In this document: positions 21,285-33,653 of the stretch, piece by piece
How the letters are laid out: every line of letters starts with the position of its first letter
How positions within the stretch are numbered: position 1 is the stretch's first letter
NCBI GenBank assembly: GCA_020465985.1
Contig: JAANYP010007990.1
Location: forward strand, 62,001 to 126,000
Length of the DNA: 64,000 bases
Reading direction: 5' to 3'
From: Centrapalus pauciflorus
Taxonomy: Eukaryota; Streptophyta; Magnoliopsida; Asterales; Asteraceae
Program-made: the position numbers and the translations under genes
Notes under the pieces: generated by a model
What the model was told of the DNA's origin: nothing
Database searches by the model: none
Seen by the model: only the letters and a program-made list of their open reading frames with translations

Positions 21285-22707
21285 CAATGGCGTCTCATTC
21301 CCATTTTAGAGATATGTACCACCCCCGAGCCCCCAACATTCAGACCCGAACCAAGAATCCGACGAGGAAATAACCTCGAGATCGGTGGCCCAACCCCTAG
21401 GAGCCCCAGAGCAGATCTTCCTAAGACGTATGTGGCTCGAAATAAAACCAAATAACTTCCTCCTAGACCAAGCTTCCCTAAATAAAACTGAGGAAGACCC
21501 AGCCATCTGCCTCTCTAACCGAGTAGTAGAAGAAATCCTTATAGGTCACCGAATATCATATGCCCTTACCAGCCGTCCACGCCACCGCCCACCTCAAGTC
21601 TTTGTCAAGCAATTCTGGCACTCCTCACATATCATCCCAACCCTAAGAATGATCACATTAACGGTGACATCAAGGACCACATCATAGAAATTCCCTTCCA
21701 AATATTTCTCCACATCCTACGCCTCCCTCGCCACCACAATTTCCCAGGCCGTCCTAAATACGATGAAGAATTACCTGAGGAACAAATCTGCAGAGAAATT
21801 CAACAACTGGATTATGATGACCACTTTCGTAAAGCTTTAGAATTTTTCCAACAAAAGTTGTTGGCTCACTTGTACTACATGTATTCGATTCTTGACTGAT
21901 GCCTCACCGTCAAAGCCTCCAGCGCAGATCGAGCAAGTTTTCGAATCCATCGGATATTTCATAGCCTCCCATACAACCGACACCACAACTACGCTTGGAC
22001 TCTGTGGACCGAGCTGATATAGGTCATTCAGGTCAAAGGGACACACCGAGCAAGAAAATTTGTCCCAGCCCAACGATTTCTTCAACTTATCATATCTCAC
22101 TGCATGACATATATTCCGGATATCCGTCGCAAAGATCATGAAGCAAGGGTGAGATACTTACAGATAAAGTACTTTCACGATCCTATCTCTCCCCCGGGAT
22201 CGAATTCGGACCTATTCCAGAAGAACATCTAGCATACGCAGATCAGGAATCTCAAGCCGTTAGGAATTATAGAGACAGAGCTGCTCCGATGGCTCAGCCA
22301 GAACCGACTGAGCCTGTCCAAGGAGCCAACCCCGAGAGGTTAGGTTTAAGGGGAGAGCAAAGAGAAAATGTTATTGAGAGGGGTGAAGAGGGTAGAGGGC
22401 CTGAGATAGAAGGAGAAGGTGACCGAGAAAGTGAGGAAACACATACTACTCACTTTTCTCCTCCACGATTTCCAACTCCACAAAATGATGATCAAGATGA
22501 CGATGATGATGATGTCACTCCCCCCACTCTAGTTCCAACTCGTTCTCTTGCAACTTTGTGAGAGATAATCAGGAGGCGAGGGGGAGTTAGGACTATAGCT
22601 GAGAGCTCCCAGTCACCGATAAGTCAAGAAGCCACATCTGCTACTGGCGCTCATGTGTTGGGCGTCGGTATTGAAGAAGCCACCACTAGCCAAGTGGTGC
22701 ATGCACA

Positions 22708-22740
<33 letters not shown>

Positions 22741-25010
22741 AGCCACTCACCGGTTTCTCAACAAGCCGGTTTCATCTTTTCACGGGGATCAAGCACATGA
22801 TCTATCTGTAACTCGTTTGGAGTTTGTGGATATTGAACAAGGCAGACAACAGCCCCAGTCACTGCCTTCAATTCAAGCACAATCGAGTCTAGAGCCCTTT
22901 GTTATTGAAAAATCTTTACCTAGGACACTCAAGTTGCTTCACAAGCAAAGTCTGAGTGACGTTGCCGGAACACTCGAAGTCGTGCACACTGAAAGTGCAC
23001 CGGTGATGATGAGTGGAAGTCCTGTCATGGCAACATCAAAGCCAACCATGAGCACATGCCATCAAGGGAATTCTACGGAGTCTCCAGAGATGCAAACGGA
23101 GAGCCTATGTGGCCCCTGGTTACTCCAGGACTCAGTGTCCCAAATCAAGTTTGCTGAGTTTAAGGCGTGCATGTCACAACAATTAAGTGACATGTTCACC
23201 TTTATGACTCAGCAGTCGGACATTCCACAAGCTCCCAACCTTGATGAAGCTAAGCGCACCTTCCACTCTCTACTCAAGGCTTCACCAAATCTTTCTTAGA
23301 CTAATGCCATACTCCTGGAGATACTAAATAACGAAGCTTCCAGATCCTCATCTTCTCTATCAACAAACCCTCTGGTTACTGAAAAGGGTGAACGTCTAAA
23401 AGTCATTGCTAAATCTTGTCAAGTTGCTGCCCAGGGAACCAAAAGGAAGCATGCTGATCAGGATGATCCTGATCACCGTGAGGGGGAGAAACGAGCCAGA
23501 GCTGCCAGCAAAGCTCCCATGATATTCGAAGAGTCAGCTCCGCCCAGTCCAAATCCATGTGTTCCATCTCTCCATGCAGGGCCCCAGGAAGCAGAAGCAG
23601 AACTCCTAGCTGAGTCTCTTGAGGAATCAGTCTCATGAACTCAGCTAACTTTTGCTGTCTAGGAAGAACCCGAGAATTTCACAGCCTTCGTTGAAGAAGA
23701 AGAAATATTGACCATTATTTCTCTGAGGATGTTTGATCATACAGAAGTTATTACAATTGAATCCGATGAAAAAGAACAGGAAGCGAGAGAAGATCAACTG
23801 AAAGAGTCACTACGAATCGAATACGCTGGTGATGAAGGTGTAGATCCACAAGAATTTGAATTTGAGGTTCCTTCTGATGATCCAGTGTCATCTTCACCAT
23901 CTCCATCTCCAGTGCAAGTGCTAACATCTGTTCCATCTCCAGCTCCAATTCAACCAGTCCAACAAGACTCCACCAGTCCTTTAATAATTCCGGTGGTTCC
24001 CGACCAATCTTTCGAGCCTGCTGAATCTACACGAATATATCTGATCTTTCAAGAGCACTCAGATGTTCCATCTCCTTCCTCTGCTACCCCAAACGTACTT
24101 AGAGAAATCACTAGGCTGCAAGCGAGGACGTCTGGAGGTGCTAGTTCTTTTCAAAAACGAGAAGAACGACACAATGAAAGGCTAACTGCCCAAGCTGTTG
24201 ACTGGGTAAAGCAGAGGGTAAGGAGTCCATATATGGAAGAAAAGTTCAAGAGAATGTTTGTTCGGCAAATAAAAACAGTCAGAGCTGACCTAATCTGGTC
24301 TGTAGAAGGCATGGAGCTAAGGGACAGATCTGTGTATGTAGCCATGATCGGATCGCTAAGAAAGAGAAAAAAATCAGTTAGAAGTCGGTCGCCAATTGTT
24401 AAAGTAATAAAGATTAAGTTCGAAAAGTTCCTTAGCATCTTCTATCCGAACTTCGAAGTACAATGAGAAGTCAAACTTTCTCTGAGTTTACAGAAGCAGA
24501 TTTTTTAAACCTTTTATTGTAGGATCTTGAATTTCTATATCTTCATTTGCTACATAACAAGAGCAGACATCCTATACATATGAATGCTCAAAGATGTGTC
24601 ATCAAGTTTCTTCGCCACAATCTTACATTGTCGCTAATCTTTGACTTTCAAATGGTGTTAGAATCAAGACAACGTAAAGTCAATCTGCTTGCACCAAATC
24701 AAGATACTCTGGGCTTTGAAACCTTCTCAGTTTCAAAAGTAATTACATCATCAACGGTCAGAGTAGTCTATCTGAATTCACAAAAAAGGAAGGCACTCAT
24801 TAGAATAGATGAATTGGAGAAGTACTGCGACAGAACTCTATACATGGTGATAAAGATGCTTATGATCAGAATCGATAATTTGAAAGAAGCACTACAGCTC
24901 TAGACATGTATATGGGAACTTAAAGCCGTACTAAAACTCATTAGAGACTTCCAACAAGATGTCCGAGACAAGCTAGAGTACAGGATGACTATAAGACGCC
25001 TTGACTGATA
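21285..25010 (+). pseudogene. Cop-B extra ORF after pol, broken
   Basis: Probable ATG at 21287. N-terminal text includes VKQFWHSSHI (about 21605), the counterpart of the FW motif in Cop-A, then IPFQIFLHILRLPR and ELPEEQICREIQQ. The middle is acidic and Ser/Pro-rich. One frame stays open from about 22289 to 24466 except for in-frame stops at 22559, 23297, 23636 and 23660. A run of 29 C (22710-22738) encodes polyproline. The C-terminal part (24547-24903) has RKVNLLAPNQDT and VVYLNSQKRKALI, a conserved end block of this protein family. Frame changes lie before 22289 and at about 24470. Unknown function, not expressed as one protein. Confidence 0.78.
22710..22738 (+). repeat. poly-C tract in the Cop-B extra ORF
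   Basis: 29 C, read as polyproline. Confidence 0.95.
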
Positions 25011-25068
25011 TTTTGACCAGAGAAAGCTTATTACAAATTTGAAGTCGCGATCTGAAAGCTAATCACAA

Positions 25069-25078
25069 AGGGGGAGAA
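25069..25078 (+). other. Cop-B polypurine tract
   Basis: aagggggagaa-type tract directly before the TG of the 3' LTR at 25079. Confidence 0.88.
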
Positions 25079-25446
25079 TGTTAGATCCAAAGTTGTGATA
25101 GTTTCAGTAGTCAAAATGTAATGAATGAAACTCAGTTTTGTGCTAAATTTGTAAGGATTCAATCTTAAACGTAATTGGGTTAATAGACCAAAAGGTCAAC
25201 CCATGGGTATGGATAGTATTTGGATCCATTTAGTTGCTTATAAATAGATTGTTTTTAGGGTTTTCATAGTAATCTTTTGGCTGAATGTATGTACGTAATT
25301 GAAGTGCAATTAAGGTTTTCCTAATCCTTGGATATTCTTATTGTTCTTGATGTTATTCATATATTGTTCATATTGTTCTTCATGTTCATGATATTATTGA
25401 TAATCTTATTGAATGTTGAATGAGTGCTTCTAATATGAGAATTACA
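25079..25446 (+). repeat. Cop-B 3' LTR
   Basis: Starts tgttagatccaaag after the polypurine tract. TATA box tataaata at 25239-25246, then T-rich sequence suitable for transcript ends. The right end is set at attaca (25446) because sequence of another element starts soon after; without the second LTR it is a best guess. Confidence 0.65.
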
Positions 25447-25459
25447 GATCTTTACGTCC

Positions 25460-25820
25460 AAGACTTTGCATGAGGACATGGAAACAAATTCCATAATGTG
25501 TAAAACCTGTTCACAATCAACAGGTTCTGTTCACAAAGAACAAAACACTTACTTGAGTCAAAACTGTTCACCAGTCACGAAAAGCTAACACAGTTTTTCT
25601 CAAACTTGTCCAACAGTTATGGACAGCTTTAATAATCTGCCAAGTTACAACTAATGCAACAGGTTAAACCAGACTTAGGTTGATTTTGCAAATCGCTTAT
25701 CAGGTTTTAATAAGGCATCAAAAAGCCTTAAATTCTCGCCTTAATTGTATCAATTAGGTTTGATTAGAATTCTCCCCTATGATATAGAACATGTTTGATT
25801 TAGGCCTTTTGTGCCTAACA
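25460..25820 (-). repeat. Cop-C 3' LTR fragment (minus strand)
   Basis: Similar to the right part of the Cop-E LTR (about 63010-63339): shared blocks include cataatgtgt/cataaagtgt, ggcattaaaa-like sequence and the terminal gtgcctaaca. Read on the minus strand it begins tgttaggcac. No polypurine tract follows to the right, so the junction to the gag relic is a deletion. Confidence 0.65.
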
Positions 25821-26873
25821 GGCATTAAGCAAACATTTCCGAAAATAAATATTTCAAATAAGTATTCGAATTCATCACAGAATATTCATTGTTTTTTGAA
25901 ATTACATTCTAACTATTACCAGCAACTAACCAGATGGTATGACAGCCTTCTTCACAAAGAAACTGGAAAAATCTTGGATTGTCATTTTTGGAACCCTTCT
26001 TAAATTATCTGTAGGAACAAAATGAGAAGAGTTAGTATGTTTGAAAAACTTTGATCTAGAGAGATTTCGTTGGTGAATGGGTTTCTTTGAGGACTTAGAT
26101 TTACTCTTGGTCCTTTTGGAAACCTCCGATTTTGAAGAATTTGAACACTCACCTTTGGAAATGTCTAAGAGGACTTCAATTTTGGTTTTTCCTTTGTCTA
26201 GTGATGTATTTACGTTAGCAGAAGGAGAGGATTCTAAATCTTTTATGTAAGAATTTTACTTTTTTAAAACAATGTTAATCCGTTCTTTGTAAAGAGTTAA
26301 TTCTATCCTCTGTTCAAAAAGGTTGTTTTTCAAAAGTTTCCTCACTCGTGAGAAGAGCTGCTTGATTGGAAGAAGCTTTCTCACGAGGGGTCCTTAATTC
26401 CACTTCTAAAACTTTGATTTTGTGTTGAAAAACAATGGTTGGAATATAAGGATGAGGAATCGGTTTAACAGGTTTAGCTTTCATTTTTGTTGATGAATAG
26501 CTATAGAAGAAGTCATCCTCAAGAGTTAGTCTTCTGTAAGGATAACTATCGTTTAGCTTTTCATATGCGAAAGGAATCTACATGTTTTTTTCATGATTTC
26601 TCTTCTCCTCCTCTTGGGCCAGGACTTCTTTTGATGAGTGATGAAAGAAGGCCTAATACCCCGCGTCCCATATATCTTCTATCAAATAACATTGGTAAAA
26701 CCAATTGAGCCTTTTTAAAAAACGTAGGATTTTTATAACCGATTCTTTCTTTGGAATGATAAAACCTAGTTTCTTTTGGCTGATTTATATAAATAGTTTG
26801 TGTCGTTTGTCCCCGTTTTATGAATTCATCATCTACGGTTTTGATTCAGGAATAGAAATCTATTCTCTCTTTT
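25821..26873 (-). pseudogene. Cop-C copia gag relic, downstream part (minus strand)
   Basis: On the minus strand the reading continues from the piece at 47214. Readable text: FAYEKLNDSYPYRRLTLED (about 26570-26510), HPYIPTIVFQHKIKVLEVEL (about 26450-26390), SKSEVSKRTKSKSKSSKKP (about 26130-26080) and FKHTNSSHFVPTDNL (about 26040-26000). This basic, Ser/Lys-rich stretch after a coiled coil is what Cop-A gag shows between its two zinc knuckles. Stops and a few frame changes are present. All of pol is missing; the LTR piece follows directly. Interrupted at 26873 by Gyp-B. Confidence 0.6.
26869..26873. repeat. Gyp-B target site duplication, left copy
   Basis: ctttt immediately before the 5' LTR; ctttt also follows the 3' LTR at 47214-47218. 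Confidence 0.88.
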
Positions 26874-28923
26874 TGTAACATCTGGCACTAAACCAGGTTA
26901 GCAACTATGACCTAAAAAGTATTTATTAGCAATTTATAACCTAATTAGTGGTCATTAGCAATTAATCAAACTGATTAACAAAGTTCATAAGCAAATTCAA
27001 GTCAAATAGAAACAATTTCATCGGTGCGATGAATCGACAAATTTATTAAACTGATCGATTTGCGATATGATGAATTAATCCAACTAAGTACATAATTAAA
27101 TTAAGATTAAAAACACTAATCTTACATTAATACACTTACTTAACATTAGTTATGCAAGACTAAAACAATTCATTAAACAAAAGCATTCAAAAGTATTTAT
27201 GAAAATACAAAAAAAGGGAAATACAAGAATGCATTCTAAATACATTTATACAAAAAAAATACATGGAAATACCATGCATATGGCCAGCCATAGGAGGCTA
27301 GAAACATAGGGTTTGACTTCAATTTTTTAAGATCAAACTCCATAACACATCAAAATCAAATCCTCATTCATCATACTCTTTCATTTCAACCAAGATCACA
27401 CTCCACCTACATTTGATGATCAAATTTTCCCTATAAATAGAGGACTTCTCTTCACTTCATTTCCACACCTTCACAACACAAAAATTTCTCTTTCTCTCCT
27501 CTCTAAAATCCGGCCGCACACACACACATATTGCACACAACTTTTTTTTTCAAGTGTTCTTCGTGAAATATTTCAAGATCCAACACTCTTCTCATTTGCA
27601 TAGTCCTAATACCCCAAAGTAATTAAATACTAACTTATAATCTCTTATATTCATCTTTATATAAGTCTTTCATAATATATATAATCACCAACAACAACAA
27701 GTTTCATAAAACCTCAAGTTTATAAATCACTAGTTTTGTTTTAAGTTTGTTTTCTTCAAATGTGTTTATATATATAAACACATTATGTAAGTATAAATAT
27801 TATGAAAACAAGTTATATAAATGTGTTTTATAACCTTTTATACATGTGGTTTTTGAATAAACAACAAGAATCACAAGTTGTTTTAAGATTATGAAATCTG
27901 GATTTTCGGCAGAAATATTACGTCGACTTTGAAAAATCATAACTAATTCATAACATAAGCAAATGAGTTGATTCTTGTCTCAGAAGTTAGATATATATTT
28001 TAACTAAAAATTTGTAGGTTTTCATAATTTAATATGGAGCTTATAACCCCCAAATATTATTTGGGAACCCGAAAGTTTGACAGCTCAAAAATGGCCAACA
28101 TAGGGTTCTTAACGAGCTTTTGCCCAACCTAAACACCTCAAAAAATGGTCGTTCTTAACTTTAAAATTTTTTTGTATATAGTAGTTTTGTGTCTATGAAG
28201 ACCAAAGCCCAAATCGTTGTGGAGCTTGGTCGAAAACAACCTTAAAGTAGGCCAAAAAACCTTTAAAAAGCTGGAAAATTATATATATAAACTTGACGTT
28301 TTAAGTGCATTTTATTTATAAACTTGTAAAGTTGTGTGATTTAAAACATAAAAATATTTATACATACATATTATCATATATATGGAAGTTATTAAGTCCC
28401 TCATATCATTTAGGACTCGGTTAAAAGCATCTGGTGTCGTCACTCATCAACAACGCAAAAACCGCCGTTTTTACGCTCTTTTTGCCATCACACTTACGGT
28501 GAGTCTTCATAGCCCCTATTCACACTGTTATGTTTTGGGGTAAAATACATGCTACGTTTTCACATTGACACAGAAACTACTTCATTTCTACTATGTATTA
28601 CACATGTGGTTCCATCAGCCCTCAGATCATGAACCGTTAGTTACATTTTATGTAAGCGCGAATATATTATGGATAGATCTATCGGGATTAATGTCCCCAA
28701 CCTAAGTTGGTCGCTCCAACTGCTAAGGGGTGCATATATATTTAACATCACAATATTACATTGGGGAATACTGCACAGGGAAACTCATAATTAAGTTTAG
28801 GTTGCATGACGGTTTTATGTAATACATAACATGGAAATTATGTTTATAAATTCAAACTCAACTATTGATGTCCATACATGTCAAATTTACGTGAAACCTA
28901 TGAACTCACCAACAATTTTGTAG
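26874..28923 (+). repeat. Gyp-B 5' LTR, left part
   Basis: Colinear with 44761-46898. Ends at aacaattttgtag, where the TRIM-like array begins; tgtag is its left target duplication. Confidence 0.9.
27432..27439 (+). promoter_or_regulatory. TATA box of the Gyp-B 5' LTR
   Basis: tataaata in ccctataaatagaggac, about 560 bases into the LTR, conserved at 45327-45334 in the 3' LTR and followed by a pyrimidine-rich stretch. Confidence 0.6.
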
Positions 28924-29546
28924 TGTAAGGTCTTGTAACACACGGATCTATCTAGCGCGACACACACCAACGAGTGCGGAATCCTCGTTAGTGGCTTGAT
29001 GGTAAGATCACACGCATGGAACACGGAGACTACCAAGATGTTATACGAACAACGATGTACGTACCTACACGATGATTCTCTCCGAAAACACTCTCTGATT
29101 ACTAGTAAGCTCGAGATCGCCTTTGCTTAATCACTCTCGAAATTCTACAAAAGACATATAATTATTCGAGTTAATCCCTTATTATAGTGACCAATTCGAG
29201 TTTGTCATAGGACAAACTCGAAACAAGCCCAAGGCCCATTCGAATTTGTCCACATGACAAATTCGAATTTGATTTCATGCTAAATTAGAATTTAACCTAA
29301 ATTCGAATTTCACATGTCAAACTTCTATTTGAATATATGTTTTAACTTATGTTTGAATTAATCTTTGGACTTTATGTTTGAACTTCTTGTAATATGTTAA
29401 ACCAAGTTCAAACATACAAACAATAAATGTCAAACACATAAAATCACATATATCAAACACTAGTTAATATTCAATACCTTGTAACATGACTTACACAAAA
29501 TGCTAACACAACTTAGACTGCTATCGTCACACAGGGTGTACCAACA
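28924..29546 (-). repeat. TRIM-like array LTR 1
   Basis: The most divergent copy: lacks the a of ctagacgcgac and has tatttgaatatatg instead of tattttaatatatg. Confidence 0.9.
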
Positions 29547-29654
29547 GACTCCCCCTTGACGATAGCTTCTAACTATTTACATTGCCCAAGGCCCATTCGA
29601 ATTTGTCCACATGACAAATTCGAATTTGATTTCATGCTAAATTCGAATTTAACT

Positions 29655-30278
29655 TGTAAGGTCTTGTAACACACGGATCTATCTAGACGCGACACAAACC
29701 AACGAGTGCGGAATCCTCGTTAGTGGCTTGAAGGTAAGATCACACGCACGGAACACTGAGAGTACCAAGATGTTATACGAACAACGATGTACGTACCTAC
29801 ACGATGATTCTCTCCGAAAACACTCTCTGATTACTAGTAAACTCGAGATCGCCCTTGCTTAATCACTCTCGAAATTCTTCAAAAGACTGATAATTTTTCG
29901 AGTTAATCCCTAATAATAGTGACCAATTCGAGTTTGTCATAGGACAAACTCAAAACAGGCCCTAGGCCCATTCGAATTTGTCCACATGACACATTCGAAT
30001 TTGATTTCATGCTAAATTAGAATTTAACCTAAATTCGAATTTCACATGTCAAACTTCTATTTTAATATATGTTTTAACTTATGTTTGAATTAATCTTTGG
30101 ACTTTATGTTTGAACTTCTTGTAATATGTTAAGCCAAGTTCAAACATACGAACAATAAATGTAAAACACATAAAATCACATATATCAAACACTAGTTAAT
30201 ATTCAATTACTTGTAACATGACTTACACAAAACGCTAACACAACTTAGACTGTTATCGTCACACAGGGTGTACCAACA
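29655..30278 (-). repeat. TRIM-like array LTR 2
   Basis: Shares variants (caaactcaaaacaggcccta, gactgttatcgtc) with LTR 5. Confidence 0.9.
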
Positions 30279-30386
30279 GACTCCCCCTTGACGATAGCTC
30301 CTAACTATTTACATTGCCCAAGGCCCATTCGAATTTGTCCACATGACAAATTCGAATTTGATTTCATGCTAAATTCGAATTTAACT

Positions 30387-31010
30387 TGTAAGGTCTTGTA
30401 ACACACGGATCTATCTAGACGCGACACACACCAACGAGTGCGGAATCCTCGTTAGTGGCTTGAAGGTAAGATCACACGCACGGAACACTGAGACTACCAA
30501 GATGTTATACGAACAACGATGTACGTACCTACCCGATGATTCTCTCCGAAAACACTCTCTGATTACTTGTAAACTCGAGATCGCCTTTGCTTAATCACTC
30601 TCGAAATTCTACAAAAGACTGATAATTTTTCGAGTTAATCCCTAATTATAGTGACCAATTCGAGTTTGTCGTAGGACATACTCGAAACAGGCCCAAGCCC
30701 CATTCGAATTTGTCCACATGACAAATTCGAATTTGATTTCATGCTAAATTAGAATTTAACCTAAATTCGAATTTCACATGTCAAACTTCTATTTTAATAT
30801 ATGTTTTAACTTATGTTTGAATTAATCTTTGGACTTTATGTTTGAACTTCTTGTAATATGTTAAGCCAAGTTCAAACATACAAACAATAAATGTCAAACA
30901 CATAAAATCACATATATCAAACACTAGTTAATATTCAATACCTTGTAACATGACTTACACAAAATGCTAACACAACTTAGACTGCTATCGTCACACAGGG
31001 TGTACCAACA
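30387..31010 (-). repeat. TRIM-like array LTR 3
   Basis: Looks identical to LTR 6, including gattacttgtaaac, gtcgtaggacatactcg and caagccccattcg. Confidence 0.9.
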
Positions 31011-31119
31011 GACTCCCCCTTGACGATAGCTTCTAACTATTTACATTGCCCAAGGCCCATTTGAATTTTGTCCACATGACAAATTCGAATTTGATTTCAT
31101 GCTAAATTCGAATTTAACT

Positions 31120-31743
31120 TGTAAGGTCTTGTAACACACGGATCTATCTAGACGCGACACACACCAACGAGTGCGGAATCCTCGTTAGTGGCTTGAAGGT
31201 AAGATCACACGCACGGAACACTGAGACTACCAAGATGTTATACGAACAACGATGTACGTACCTACACGATGATTCTCTCCGAAAACACTCTCTGATTACT
31301 AGTAAACTCGAGATCGCCTTTGCTTAATCACTCTCGAAATTCTTCAAAAGACTGATAATTTTTCGAGTTAATCCCTAATTATAGTGACCAATTCGAGTTT
31401 GTCATAGGACAAACTCGAAACAGGCCCTAGGCCCATTCGAATTTGTCCACATGACAAATTCGAATTTGATTTCATCCTAAATTAGAATTTAACCTAAATT
31501 CGAATTTCACATGTCAAACTTCTATTTTAATATATGTTTTAACTTATGTTTGAATTAATCTTTGGACCCTACGTTTGAACTTCTTGTAATATGTTAAGCC
31601 AAGTTCAAACATACGAACAATAAATGTAAAACACATAAAATCACATATATCAAACACTAATTAATATTCAATACCTTGTAACATGACTTACACAAAACGC
31701 TAACACAACTTAGACTGCAATCGTCACACAGGGTGTACCAACA
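31120..31743 (-). repeat. TRIM-like array LTR 4
   Basis: Own variants ggaccctacgtttgaac and actgcaatcgtc. The spacer before it (31011-31119) has one extra T. Confidence 0.9.
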
Positions 31744-31851
31744 GACTCCCCCTTGACGATAGCTTCTAACTATTTACATTGCCCAAGGCCCATTCGAATT
31801 TGTCCACATGACAAATTCGAATTTGATTTCATGCTAAATTCGAATTTAACT

Positions 31852-32475
31852 TGTAAGGTCTTGTAACACACGGATCTATCTAGACGCGACACACACCAAC
31901 GAGTGCGGAATCCTCGTTAGTGGCTTGAAGGTAAGATCACACGCACGGAACACTGAGACTACCAAGATGTTATACGAACAACGATGTACGTACCTACCCG
32001 ATGATTCTCTCCGAAAACACTCTCTGATTACTAGTAAACTCGAGATCGCCTTTGCTTAATCACTCTCGAAATTCTTCAAAAGACTGATAATTTTTCGAGT
32101 TAATCCCTAATAATAGTGACCAATTCGAGTTTGTCATAGGACAAACTCAAAACAGGCCCTAGGCCCATTCGAATTTGTCCACATGACAAATTCGAATTTG
32201 ATTTCATGCTAAATTAGAATTTAACCTAAATTCGAATTTCACATGTCAAACTTCTATTTTAATATATGTTTTAACTTATGTTTGAATTAATCTTTGGACT
32301 TTATGTTTGAACTTCTTGTAATATGTTAAGCCAAGTTCAAACATACGAACAATAAATGTAAAACACATAAAATCACATATATCAAACACTAGTTAATATT
32401 CAATTACTTGTAACATGACTTACACAAAACGCTAACACAACTTAGACTGTTATCGTCACACAGGGTGTACCAACA
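31852..32475 (-). repeat. TRIM-like array LTR 5
   Basis: Mosaic: right-hand variants as LTR 2, left-hand acccgatgattc as LTRs 3 and 6. Confidence 0.9.
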
Positions 32476-32583
32476 GACTCCCCCTTGACGATAGCTCCTA
32501 ACTATTTACATTGCCCAAGGCCCATTCGAATTTGTCCACATGACAAATTCGAATTTGATTTCATGCTAAATTCGAATTTAACT

Positions 32584-33207
32584 TGTAAGGTCTTGTAACA
32601 CACGGATCTATCTAGACGCGACACACACCAACGAGTGCGGAATCCTCGTTAGTGGCTTGAAGGTAAGATCACACGCACGGAACACTGAGACTACCAAGAT
32701 GTTATACGAACAACGATGTACGTACCTACCCGATGATTCTCTCCGAAAACACTCTCTGATTACTTGTAAACTCGAGATCGCCTTTGCTTAATCACTCTCG
32801 AAATTCTACAAAAGACTGATAATTTTTCGAGTTAATCCCTAATTATAGTGACCAATTCGAGTTTGTCGTAGGACATACTCGAAACAGGCCCAAGCCCCAT
32901 TCGAATTTGTCCACATGACAAATTCGAATTTGATTTCATGCTAAATTAGAATTTAACCTAAATTCGAATTTCACATGTCAAACTTCTATTTTAATATATG
33001 TTTTAACTTATGTTTGAATTAATCTTTGGACTTTATGTTTGAACTTCTTGTAATATGTTAAGCCAAGTTCAAACATACAAACAATAAATGTCAAACACAT
33101 AAAATCACATATATCAAACACTAGTTAATATTCAATACCTTGTAACATGACTTACACAAAATGCTAACACAACTTAGACTGCTATCGTCACACAGGGTGT
33201 ACCAACA
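32584..33207 (-). repeat. TRIM-like array LTR 6
   Basis: Looks identical to LTR 3. It is followed by tatag, the right target duplication, and then resumed Gyp-B LTR. Confidence 0.9.
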
Positions 33208-33535
33208 TATAGACGTATTTTAGCGTGTATTTTCAGGTAACTAAGGCACATGCACAGCATCGGAAGCATTCCAAGGCTTCCATTCATTTTGGAGTTGCAT
33301 CATTTTCAAAAACTCGGATATTTATTTGCATCATTTTGTTAATTTAATAATGTATTTAAATCTCTGTAACTTGCGAACTACTCATCATTTTATTCGGGCT
33401 ATGTAAAACCTTTCTATATTTTGAAGTTATATCAATGTACTTTTGAAAACGTCCACATAGTGTTCGTTCACTTGATTATGACAATGCTTTCGCTACGTCA
33501 CGCTTCGTTGCCAACCGGAGTAACGGGGTGTGACA
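33208..33535 (+). repeat. Gyp-B 5' LTR, right part
   Basis: Resumes at gacgtattttagcgtg, matching 46899-47213, and ends gggtgtgaca. Confidence 0.9.
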
Positions 33536-33538
33536 GAT

Positions 33539-33551
33539 TGGTATCAGAGCC
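33539..33551 (+). other. Gyp-B primer binding site (initiator Met-tRNA)
   Basis: tggtatcagagcc three bases after the LTR end: perfect match to the plant Met-tRNA consensus. Confidence 0.95.
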
Positions 33552-33653
33552 ATAGTTATAGTGAACTAGGTTGCATTAGTACCCTAGACTATAACTACAA
33601 TTAAGTCTTACAAAATTTTTGTAAATATTTTCTAACTAACTAAAAGACTATAA

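Larger units (their letters stand above)
18673..25446 (+). mobile_element. Cop-B: 3' half of a second Ty1/copia element with extra ORF
   Basis: Starts abruptly in RT at the Gyp-A LTR end, continues through RNase H, a T-rich spacer, a leader with palindromes, a long extra ORF, a polypurine tract and a 3' LTR. The missing 5' half is expected to the left of Gyp-A. The same order of parts as Cop-A shows it is the same structural type, but pol and the extra ORF are clearly different sequences, so it belongs to another family. Confidence 0.85.
28924..33207 (-). mobile_element. TRIM-like tandem array: six LTRs and five short spacers
   Basis: Period 732 bases. Each LTR is 623-624 bases, starts tgtaaggtcttg and ends gtaccaaca on the plus strand. 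Each spacer is 108-109 bases and starts gactcccccttgacgat, which on the minus strand is a polypurine tract next to the TG start of the LTR; hence minus orientation. There is no coding capacity and no recognisable tRNA primer site. About 70 bases of each spacer copy an inner part of the LTR. The array sits in the Gyp-B 5' LTR between tgtag and tatag (5-bp target duplication with one mismatch), and the intact 3' LTR lacks it. TRIM LTRs are usually shorter, so TRIM-like is by structure only. Confidence 0.9.
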
